Of a stretch of 11,238 nucleotides of DNA, positions 1-4,805 are shown in pieces. Under the pieces are notes generated by a model. It did no database searches. It saw nothing but the letters and a program-made list of their open reading frames with translations, and was not told the DNA's origin. The stretch is from Candidatus Microgenomates bacterium (lineage in GTDB: Bacteria > Patescibacteriota > Microgenomatia > 2-02-FULL-39-11). The DNA lies in the NCBI GenBank assembly GCA_022866885.1, contig JALHWS010000067.1:1-11238 (forward strand), read 5' to 3'. Each line of letters starts with the position of its first letter. Position 1 is the stretch's first letter. The translations under genes were made by a program, and so were the position numbers.

Positions 1-755
1 CTGTGTCAGCCACTAACTTCGAGGCTACTTCTTGAATTTGAGTATGAACCGCAAAACCATCGTCCTCACTAAAGACTACATTTCCAGCTAAATCCGGATA
101 ATATTTTTGAATAAATTGCCTGGATATTTTTATAAATAAAGAGGTCTGCTCTTGTACTTTTAACCTGTCCAGCGCGTTTATCCTGCTTCCGATCTCTGAC
201 ATAAAAATATATTGAATCTGCGGTAAAACCGGGTAATGCGTGGATTTTCTCATTGCTTCGACAAGATGAAGAGCGGGTATAAGATAACTTAAAGCCCTGA
301 CGGGTAAAACTTCAGCGGCTCCAAAAATCGTACGAACGGCAATATTTCCCGTATAATCAGGTTGGCTTTTCTGTCGAATGGCTATCCTAGTCAATACTGG
401 TACCCCTTCTAATGCAATTTCTTTAAGAGAACTTTTTGCTAAGGGATGGAACGTATAAGGAGAAAGTAACGGCTCTAACCCTCTTATCATGCTTGACCCC
501 AAAGCTTCTCTTGGTAAAAAAAGTCTTTCTGCTTCCTGTCTTATTGCCTCTAAACTCGGTTCCAACATTTTAGCTAATTTACAGGAAGTATCAGTGTATG
601 CGTCAAATCCCATGTATTGACTTCTGTGTAAATAGGTACTTGAAGTATTTCTAACGCTTCGGGGAATAGGGACTTCACTAACTTCCGGGCCAAACTAACC
701 CCTGATTCAATTGATCAGGGGCACCCGTAATATGTAATTCTAGCTCTTGATTCAT
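1..755 (-). CDS. Unrecognised protein, third gene of the Trp cassette; partial (runs off left edge), frameshifted near its N-terminus
   Basis: I do not recognise a family. The ATG at 755-753 overlaps the TGA of the TrpRS gene as ATGA, which makes this start convincing. It reads MNQELELHITGAPDQLNQG and then meets TAG at 680-678. The frame one base further on is open from 694 to the window edge (about 231 codons). Removing one T from the GTTTGG run at 690-695 would join the frames smoothly into ...NQGLVGPEVSEVPIPRSV. The body is mixed alpha/beta with a motif RNTSSTYLHRSQYMGFDAY near the N-terminus. Near the visible end, IFMSEIGSRINALDRLK has the same spacing as a segment in the first cassette protein (IYGETYDQFGMTIDSLK), which hints at a shared nucleotide-binding-like fold. 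If the shift is genuine, the in-frame ATG at 613 could give a shorter product. The gene may be disrupted, recoded, or hit by a sequencing error. Confidence 0.7.
699..721 (-). repeat. GC-rich perfect inverted repeat just before the frameshift
   Basis: CCCCTGA at 699-705 pairs with TCAGGGG at 715-721 around a 9-base spacer. In the minus-strand mRNA this 7-bp hairpin ends about 4-9 bases before the point where the reading frame is lost. It may be simple coding sequence or a structure linked to the indel. Confidence 0.45.
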
Positions 756-1921
756 AAAAAAGACCTCAAAGGCTTATTAAGTAAAAATTCATCAATATTT
801 CCTACTTTTTCTTTTGCCTTTTTGTGCTTCTCAACAATTTCAATTATAAAATCACTGGTGATTTTTTTCAGTTCATCCATCCTGATATCTCCCTTTTTGT
901 AACGGCAGTAAATAGTATCAACATATTGATTGTCAGGGTGATGGAAATATAACAGTGAAAAAACGGAACAGGCTTCCGGTATCCCACCCAGTCTTTTATG
1001 AGCATCAAGAATTGACACCGATCCGGTATAAGCTTTCTGAATTTTACTTCTTATATCTTCAGGAGAATCGGTCAGATAAATGGCCGTTTTCGGCTTTGAA
1101 CCGGACATTTTCTCAAAGGGATTTAACAGACTGTTTTGGAATTTGAAAACCAGTTCTGACGGCGGGATAAATTTCATCTTCTTGGCTACATCTCTGGCTA
1201 GCAGAATATAAGGGTGCTGGTCAATACCAACCGGTATCAAAGACTGCTTTACTCCCCCAAATTCCGCAAGTTGCGGAAGCAGTATCTGAGCCAGTTGGAT
1301 AGCGCTCCTATAGAAAGCCTTACCTGAATTATCTAATGCTCCTTCACCGAAAATGGCAGAAACATATCTGTTGGTGACATATTTGCTTATCTGGACCGCA
1401 AAATTGTAGATATCCGGATAATCCGATAAAACAAAAATCTTAGTCTTTTTCGGGTTAAAGCCAAAAGCTATGATAGAGGGAATAATCTCTTCGTAAGCGA
1501 TCCGCCGGCTTTCGGACAAAGAAGCAACCTTCCCGTCAAGATAGGATTCGTCGTTGGTGACAGGGATATAGATATTGGCGCCTAATTTCTGAAGAAATAA
1601 AAGCAAATCAAAAAGTACCTTATGACCAAGATGAAGCGGTGATGAAGGATTAAGTCCGGAAACGACCGTAAATTCCTTGTCTTCCGCCAGAAAACTGGTA
1701 AACGGTTCAAAGTCAAGGTGGGCAAAGATTATTTCTCTGGAAATAAGCGGATTGCCCTCAGGTAAATAGGACTCTAGATAGGCTTTTATCCGCGAGAAAT
1801 CTTTCAGATTAAGCTCACGCAATTTGTCACGGTAATACCGGCTTATACTTTCAGCCAGTTTCTGTTTTTCCTGATATTCTCTATTTGCCTGTTTCTGGTA
1901 TTGATTTTTCATAACTGTCAT
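752..1921 (-). CDS. trpS: Tryptophanyl-tRNA synthetase-like class I aaRS, archaeal/eukaryotic type
   Basis: Predicted to attach tryptophan to tRNA-Trp in the cytoplasm using ATP. The class I signatures are present: HLGH at about residues 97-100 (GLNPSSPLHLGHK) and KMSGSKP at about 271-277, a KMSKS-loop variant. The motifs around them follow archaeal/eukaryotic TrpRS and not bacterial TrpS: REIIFAHLDF before the Rossmann fold, GIDQHPYILLARDVA before the KMSKS loop, then IYLTDSPEDIRSKIQKAYTG, HKRLGG and a C-terminal KPLRSF. At 389 residues it is close to the catalytic-plus-anticodon core of that type, with a basic N-terminal helix and no WHEP domain. The start at 1921 overlaps the upstream stop as ATGA, and the next gene starts the same way, so translation is probably coupled along the operon. 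TyrRS is the main alternative, but the LGG and C-terminal pattern and the upstream tRNA-Trp argue for Trp. It is clearly divergent and may be an accessory paralogue. Confidence 0.85.
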   Translation of the reverse strand: MTVMKNQYQKQANREYQEKQKLAESISRYYRDKLRELNLKDFSRIKAYLESYLPEGNPLISREIIFAHLDFEPFTSFLAEDKEFTVVSGLNPSSPLHLGHKVLFDLLLFLQKLGANIYIPVTNDESYLDGKVASLSESRRIAYEEIIPSIIAFGFNPKKTKIFVLSDYPDIYNFAVQISKYVTNRYVSAIFGEGALDNSGKAFYRSAIQLAQILLPQLAEFGGVKQSLIPVGIDQHPYILLARDVAKKMKFIPPSELVFKFQNSLLNPFEKMSGSKPKTAIYLTDSPEDIRSKIQKAYTGSVSILDAHKRLGGIPEACSVFSLLYFHHPDNQYVDTIYCRYKKGDIRMDELKKITSDFIIEIVEKHKKAKEKVGNIDEFLLNKPLRSFL

Positions 1922-2934
1922 AAGCTTAATGGTTTGATAATGTTGACTAACAGGCTTCTGCAGGTTTCTGTCTTTAATTTTTGCGGATTATTAATAATTT
2001 CTCCATCTAAATGAAAGTTTTTGTTCTTCAACGATGACTCCGCCATTTGAGAAATAACATAGATATCCAAAACAGGGTTTGGCAATGACGGATTATTTGA
2101 AATGAAGGAACCGTTAATCAGCTTTTCGCACCTGCCATAACCAGTTCTGCCTAAGATTATTCTATTATCCTGGAGTTGATTACTGCCGGCTTTATAAGGA
2201 GTCAGACCATACTGTTCAATCTCCGGATGAGAAACAAAGAAATCAAATCTCAGACCCAAAGGATAAGTCTGTTTAAGATAAAGACTGCAAAAATCTTCAT
2301 TGCCGACATTTTTACCTAATAACCTGGCTAATTGATCGTAGTGAATTTCTCTTGGCGGTCCAATTTTTACATCAAAACCGGTTATCAGCGCTACTTCTTC
2401 AAGGATATACTGATAACCTGCTTTTTCTTCCTGGGTAATTCTGTTTTGTAAAACAGTTTTCCGGGCGATTTCAATTAGTTTTTCGGACTTTCTGAAAATT
2501 GGCGTAATTATACTTAATCTTTCCTTAAAATCCACATCATTAAAAATTTGACTCATCAGTCTGGGCTCTATTGACAGGTTATAAGTAGCTTTTATTTTAT
2601 TTATTAGCTTTAATCTTGTATTTGCATCAAACAACAAGTTTTCTTTGTTAGTTACCAGTTTATTTTTTACGGAATGAAGATCTCCAACGATAATTTCGGA
2701 TGATGCTTTTACTCCCTCATTCTTAAGTAGCTTGTGAAGCAATGATAGAAAAAAATAATACTTCAGGGAATCGATGGTCATACCAAATTGATCGTACGTC
2801 TCGCCGTATATTAATTTAATGGAATTTTGACCTTTAATTTTTTTCAGGATCGTTCCCACAGAAGGAAAAACACTACTTATCAGGTGCTTTTCGGTTAGCA
2901 AATCTTCAATTGGCGAATTATTGCTTTTAATCAT
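1918..2934 (-). CDS. Unrecognised 338-residue protein, first gene of the Trp cassette
   Basis: No family recognised. It is a soluble alpha/beta protein with no signal peptide or membrane segment. The segment SIKLIYGETYDQFGMTIDSLK (about 38-58), then a long helix and a strand ASSEIIVGD (about 77-85), resembles the first beta-alpha-beta of class I aminoacyl-tRNA synthetase/HUP folds without a true HIGH motif. A second possible match to that fold is GPPREIHYDQLARLLGK (192-208), similar in layout to the GIDQHPYILLARDVAKK segment of the TrpRS next door. These are weak, by-eye resemblances. The C-terminal third (about 225-300) is rich in Gly, Asn and Pro and includes YKAGSNQLQDNRIILGRTGYG. The gene starts 12 bases after the tRNA-Trp CCA end and overlaps trpS by ATGA, so it should share the tRNA-Trp transcript and probably acts on Trp, tRNA-Trp or the synthetase. 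Confidence 0.8.
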   Translation of the reverse strand: MIKSNNSPIEDLLTEKHLISSVFPSVGTILKKIKGQNSIKLIYGETYDQFGMTIDSLKYYFFLSLLHKLLKNEGVKASSEIIVGDLHSVKNKLVTNKENLLFDANTRLKLINKIKATYNLSIEPRLMSQIFNDVDFKERLSIITPIFRKSEKLIEIARKTVLQNRITQEEKAGYQYILEEVALITGFDVKIGPPREIHYDQLARLLGKNVGNEDFCSLYLKQTYPLGLRFDFFVSHPEIEQYGLTPYKAGSNQLQDNRIILGRTGYGRCEKLINGSFISNNPSLPNPVLDIYVISQMAESSLKNKNFHLDGEIINNPQKLKTETCRSLLVNIIKPLSL

Positions 2935-2947
2935 ATTTTTTTCCTTT
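2935..2947 (-). promoter_or_regulatory. Shine-Dalgarno site adjoining the tRNA-Trp 3' end
   Basis: On the minus strand AAAGGA (2947-2942) lies 7 bases before the ATG at 2934, and its first A is the last base of the tRNA CCA. Maturation of the tRNA 3' end would therefore cut at the edge of, or inside, the ribosome-binding site. The site supports the ATG at 2934. Confidence 0.6.
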
Positions 2948-3022
2948 GGTGGGTAGGACTGGACTTGAACCAGTATCCCTCGTTTTGGAGACGAGGATTC
3001 TAACCAATTGAACTATCTACCC
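2947..3022 (-). tRNA. trnW: tRNA-Trp (anticodon CCA) with encoded CCA and archaeal/eukaryotic-type identity bases
   Basis: A 76-nt cloverleaf on the minus strand. The acceptor stem GGGTAGA/CCTACCC has six pairs plus an A7-C66 mismatch. The D-arm is GTTC/GAAT with GG in its loop, the anticodon stem CTCGT/ACGAG has the loop CTCCAAA (anticodon CCA), and the T-arm ACTGG/CCAGT has a canonical loop TTCAAGT. The discriminator is A73, followed by an encoded CCA. G1-C72 with A73 is the pattern recognised by archaeal and eukaryotic TrpRS; bacterial tRNA-Trp normally has A1-U72 and G73. This fits the synthetase type encoded downstream. The other three tRNAs in the window lack an encoded CCA, so this gene may have a different origin. 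It lies between a T-box-like leader and the cassette genes. Confidence 0.93.
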
Positions 3023-3024
3023 AA

Positions 3025-3079
3025 AGAGCCCTTGCCAAACTACCAATCCCCAATAGATTGATAATTCAACAAGGGCTCT
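3025..3079 (-). terminator. 24-bp hairpin abutting tRNA-Trp: candidate T-box terminator
   Basis: On the minus strand the arms 3079-3056 and 3048-3025 pair continuously for 24 bp around a 7-nt loop UAUUGGG. The outer ten pairs (AGAGCCCUUG/CAAGGGCUCU) are Watson-Crick, and the inner part uses several G-U pairs. Those G-U pairs would be A-C mismatches on the other strand, so the structure belongs to a minus-strand RNA. Only two U residues separate it from tRNA base G1, so the U-tract is poor; it may terminate weakly or act as an RNA-processing stem. Confidence 0.6.
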
Positions 3080-3121
3080 CCAAAATGGAAGGGCTGTGCC
3101 ACCTTGATTCGTTAACCCATC

Positions 3122-3142
3122 AAAAATCCGGCTCACGCCGGA
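3122..3142 (-). terminator. Short GC hairpin followed by U5 inside the leader (terminator or T-box stem III)
   Basis: Minus-strand UCCGGC-GUGA-GCCGGA (3142-3127) is followed by five U (3126-3122). It has intrinsic-terminator shape. It could end transcription of a short leader RNA or read-through from the hydrolase gene upstream. If the T-box reading is right, it sits where stem III is expected. Confidence 0.45.
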
Positions 3143-3316
3143 ATTACATCAATCAATGAGTTAACCTCATTCATGACGTACTCCGCTTACGCGACATACG
3201 CTGCTTGTCTTTTACGGTTTCGCCTCCGTCACATACTTTTGTGCTGCTTGTCCCGCTAAGCGGGGCGACCCGGTTCCAACCATCCGGATCAAAGCATTTA
3301 CTAAATTGTATTAACT

Positions 3317-3322
3317 ATTATA
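3317..3322 (-). promoter_or_regulatory. Candidate -10 box of the Trp cassette promoter
   Basis: A perfect TATAAT on the minus strand just after the stop of the hydrolase gene. TTGACA lies upstream at 3336-3331 but only 8 bases away, so it is not a normal -35, and no good -35 exists at 16-18 bases. A start near 3310 would give a leader of about 288 nt before tRNA-Trp. Confidence 0.4.
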
Positions 3323-3338
3323 CAGTATTTTGTCAAAT

Positions 3339-4123
3339 TTAAAAAGTTATCTCTTCCAAATCCATGGCCAGCTCTGTTTTGGGGAAAATCTTTTTGGCAA
3401 CTTTTAGCTGTTTTCCCAGCTGCTCTTTGTCGACAAAAGGTTCGTGATGGATAAGAACCAGCTTCCCCACCCTTGCACTTTTGGCAATCATTGCTGCGCC
3501 GATGGTCGTGACGTGCCCGTCCAAAACATGCTTTTCCAGATCTAATTTCTTTTTCAATAATGCTTCTCCGGTGAAACCGTGCTCATGAAGAAGCAGTTTT
3601 GTCCCCCGGGCAAACTCAATCACTTTTTTCGTCGGCTCCCCGTCGGTGGCGTAGACCAGATCCGTCTTGGGGAAAGTAAAGCGGAAAGACAAGCTTGTTT
3701 CATCCCGATGGCGCTGTTTTATGATCGAGACTTTATACGAAGAAAAGTCATAACTGCCTTCTTTTAAGGCTTTCCAGGTGAAATTGCGGTGCGCTTTGGT
3801 GTAGTCAATCGGAAAATGCTTCAGTTTCACAAATTCCCAAAAGACCTGCCGGCCGCTTTCGGCATAAACTGTCACTCTCTTGCCCTTAAGAAGCTGGAAA
3901 GCACCGTAAAAGCCGATGGCATGATCCAGGTGGTAGTGGGAGAGAAAAAGATGAACCTCTTTAACTCCTTCCAAAAGTTTTTTTCCTTCCGGCTCAGCCA
4001 GCCGGAACAGGCCGCTTCCGGCATCAAGAATAATCAGGATTTTGCCGTAAGGGATGGCAAACAGGCCGTCTGCCGGCCGAAGCTGGAAAGAAAACCGTTA
4101 GTCCCGAGAGGAATAATCTGCAT
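3339..4123 (-). CDS. Metallo-beta-lactamase-fold hydrolase (RNase Z/arylsulfatase-like), with a one-base frameshift
   Basis: A metal-dependent hydrolase of the MBL superfamily. SHYHLDH is the HxHxDH metal-binding motif; further ligand candidates are H in QRHRDETS, D in VYATDGEP, and H in HEHGF and DGHVTTIGA. The substrate is unknown. The longest continuous frame starts near 3974 and lacks the N-terminus. A good family N-terminus, MQIIPLGTNGFLSSFGRQTAC, starts at ATG 4123 in another frame. The two join as ...GRQTAC-FAIPYGKILIILDAGSG if one T is added to the T-run at 4059-4061 (plus-strand aaa). The frame shift is thus a one-base loss relative to the expected gene: a sequencing error, a young pseudogene, or less likely recoding. 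The repaired length of about 261 residues fits the family. A TATAAT at 4140-4135 overlaps the U-tract of the upstream tRNA terminator and could drive this gene with a leader of only a few bases. Confidence 0.82.
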
Positions 4124-4139
4124 ATTAATATTAGATTAT

Positions 4140-4170
4140 AAAAAAATCCCGCGATTTGCGGGATTTTTTT
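4140..4170 (-). terminator. Intrinsic terminator after tRNA-Met
   Basis: ATCCCGC (4146-4152) and GCGGGAT (4158-4164) flank a GATTT loop, with a run of A on the left and a run of T on the right, so it can act in either direction. It lies just after the minus-strand tRNA at 4177-4246. Its minus-strand U-tract runs into a TATAAT (4140-4135) ahead of the hydrolase gene. Confidence 0.8.
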
Positions 4171-4176
4171 ACTTTG

Positions 4177-4246
4177 TTGCGGAGCCGGGAGTCGCACCCG
4201 GCCTAGGAGATTATGAGCCTCCTGTGCAACTGTACACTACCCCGCG
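4177..4246 (-). tRNA. tRNA-Met (CAU), possibly initiator, with reduced elbow
   Basis: A minus-strand cloverleaf of about 70 nt. The acceptor CGCGGGG/CTCCGCA leaves C1 opposite A72, a hallmark of bacterial initiator tRNA. The anticodon stem is GGAGG/TCTCC with loop CTCATAA (CAU), and the T-stem is CCGGG/CCCGG. Oddities: the D-loop is short (ACAGTT between GTGT and GCAC) with no GG pair; the T-loop is TGCGACT with G at position 55; the variable region is 4 nt; and the three stacked G-C pairs expected in an initiator anticodon stem are incomplete (G31-U39, A29-U41). The 3' end reads ACAA, so CCA is not encoded. It could instead be an odd elongator Met or Ile(CAU) tRNA. Confidence 0.75.
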
Positions 4247-4263
4247 GTATATTTACAAAGCTG

Positions 4264-4269
4264 ATTATA
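4264..4269 (-). promoter_or_regulatory. -10 box for the minus-strand tRNA-Met
   Basis: Minus-strand TATAAT lies 17 bases before tRNA base 1, which leaves room for a short 5' leader. At the 17-bp position the -35 reads TGGATT, which is poor. Confidence 0.5.
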
Positions 4270-4279
4270 ACCTATTTAA

Positions 4280-4308
4280 TTGAAAAAATCCATTGATTAC
4301 CGTAAAAT
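4280..4308 (+). promoter_or_regulatory. Promoter for the plus-strand tRNA-Met
   Basis: TTGAAA (4280-4285) and TAAAAT (4303-4308) are separated by exactly 17 bases and lie 16 bases before the tRNA 5' end. This shows a sigma-70-like promoter in normal spacing. Confidence 0.65.
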
Positions 4309-4324
4309 AGGATGAATAAAATTC

Positions 4325-4396
4325 GGCAGGATAGCTCAGTGGTAGAGCACACGCTTCATAAGCGTGGCGTCGAGAGTTCGATCCTCTCTCCTGCTA
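4325..4396 (+). tRNA. tRNA with anticodon CAU (elongator Met most likely)
   Basis: A regular 72-nt cloverleaf: acceptor GGCAGGA/TCCTGCT (G1-U72 wobble), D-arm GCTC/GAGC with GG in the loop, anticodon stem CACGC/GCGTG with loop TTCATAA (CAU), T-arm GAGAG/CTCTC with canonical loop TTCGATC, and A73. CCA is not encoded (CTT follows). CAU could also be tRNA-Ile needing lysidine, but a tRNA-Ile(UAU) elsewhere in the window makes elongator Met more likely. Its 3' end is only two bases from the stop codon of the opposing FtsB-like gene. Confidence 0.92.
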
Positions 4397-4398
4397 CT

Positions 4399-4740
4399 TC
4401 ACAAAAATAGCTTCAGCCATTTCTCAAAATTTGAGGAAAAATCTTGCGGAGTGGGTGTGGGCTCAAGGATCGGTGAAACAGAAGGAAGAAGAACCACAAT
4501 CTCTCCCTCTCTCCCCAAATTCAGTTTCTCACGCGCCTGTTTCTCGACAAACTCCCGGCTTTGGATCCCGGCCAGCTTCCTGATCAGATTATCCTGCAAA
4601 TCTTTTTGTTCCTGCAGCCGGTCGCGGGCTTGTTGGATGACGTCTCCCCGAGTCGACAGATGTCTCCACGAGCGGAAAAGGTTAATCGCCAGCATCAAAC
4701 ATAAAACGAACAGAAACCAGGAAATCACCGTTCTTCTCAT
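4399..4740 (-). CDS. FtsB/DivIC-like septum formation protein
   Basis: A 113-residue bitopic membrane protein of the FtsB/DivIC family, which in the divisome links FtsL and FtsQ-type proteins to septal peptidoglycan synthesis. A short cytoplasmic start MRRT is followed by one transmembrane helix (about residues 5-24), a coiled coil (about 30-62, rich in Q, E, K, L, R), and the family's end motif REKLNLGREGEIVVLLP (about 70-86). A proline-rich tail follows (PTPTPQ). Length and order match the family. The ATG at 4740 coincides with the predicted transcription start, so the mRNA should be leaderless. The gene is divergent from a Xer recombinase. The pairing of a division protein with a Xer-type enzyme suits a chromosome-segregation/division neighbourhood. 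Confidence 0.85.
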   Translation of the reverse strand: MRRTVISWFLFVLCLMLAINLFRSWRHLSTRGDVIQQARDRLQEQKDLQDNLIRKLAGIQSREFVEKQAREKLNLGREGEIVVLLPSVSPILEPTPTPQDFSSNFEKWLKLFL

Positions 4741-4746
4741 GTCTTT

Positions 4747-4776
4747 ATTTTACTCTATAAACTGATCTGTTGACAA
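4747..4776 (-). promoter_or_regulatory. Leaderless promoter of the FtsB-like gene
   Basis: Minus-strand TTGTCA (4776-4771) and TAAAAT (4752-4747) are 18 bases apart. The start expected seven bases after the -10 is position 4740, the A of the ATG. The -35 is the same DNA, read on the other strand, as the -35 of the divergent recombinase gene. Confidence 0.6.
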
Positions 4777-4798
4777 AAGTCCTTTTCCGTTGTATTAT
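4770..4798 (+). promoter_or_regulatory. Leaderless promoter of the Xer recombinase gene
   Basis: Consensus TTGACA (4770-4775) and TATTAT (4793-4798) are 17 bases apart. The expected start at about 4805-4806 coincides with ATG 4806, so the transcript begins at or next to the start codon. No Shine-Dalgarno sequence is present. Confidence 0.75.
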
Positions 4799-4805
4799 AG
4801 GCTCC

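Larger units (their letters stand above)
3023..3316 (-). promoter_or_regulatory. Structured leader, T-box-like riboswitch, upstream of tRNA-Trp
   Basis: No protein gene fits this stretch. On the minus strand it ends with CAAGGTGGCACAGC (3106-3093), close to the T-box core AGGGUGGNACCGCG. It folds as an antiterminator: helix A1 CAAGG (3106-3102) with CCTTG (3074-3070), a 7-nt bulge UGGCACA (3101-3095), and helix A2 GCCCUUC with GGAGAGC with one mismatch. The 3' strand of that structure is also the 5' strand of a competing 24-bp hairpin at 3079-3025, as expected for a T-box switch. The leader length, about 290 nt, is also typical. Against this, I could not place a convincing Stem I or a UGG specifier codon, and the 5' half holds several small GC-rich hairpins (for example 3250-3262, CCCGC-TAA-GCGGG on the plus strand). 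The bulge reads UGGC, which would pair with a tRNA having G73. Confidence 0.55.

Noticed and set aside
678..697. Programmed +1 frameshift as a firm call in the third cassette gene
   Set aside because: No known slippery site or internal Shine-Dalgarno is evident, and a second homopolymer indel in the window makes base-call error or decay more likely.
752..2934. UGA recoding to Trp or Gly, suggested by the special tRNA-Trp
   Set aside because: TGA ends the 338-residue gene, trpS, the FtsB-like gene and others exactly at ATGA overlaps or intergenic borders, and the anticodon CCA reads only UGG.
3180..3270. CRISPR array or SRP/tmRNA/RNase P RNA from the repeated GACAAGCAGC strings in the leader
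   Set aside because: Only two to three short copies with irregular spacing, and none of the conserved blocks of those RNAs could be found.
3331..3336. Perfect TTGACA on the minus strand as the -35 of the Trp cassette promoter
   Set aside because: It is only 8 bases from the TATAAT at 3322-3317, too close for sigma-70-type recognition of both.
3789..4283. Plus-strand open frame of 164 codons
   Set aside because: It lies over the antisense of the hydrolase gene, a terminator and a tRNA; no protein family pattern.
4364..4765. Plus-strand open frame of 133 codons
   Set aside because: It starts inside the tRNA and is antisense to the FtsB-like gene; serine/arginine-rich shadow composition.
4770..4805. 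Upstream TTG start for the Xer recombinase
   Set aside because: That TTG is the first half of the consensus -35; the ATG at 4806 matches the expected transcript start and Xer N-termini.
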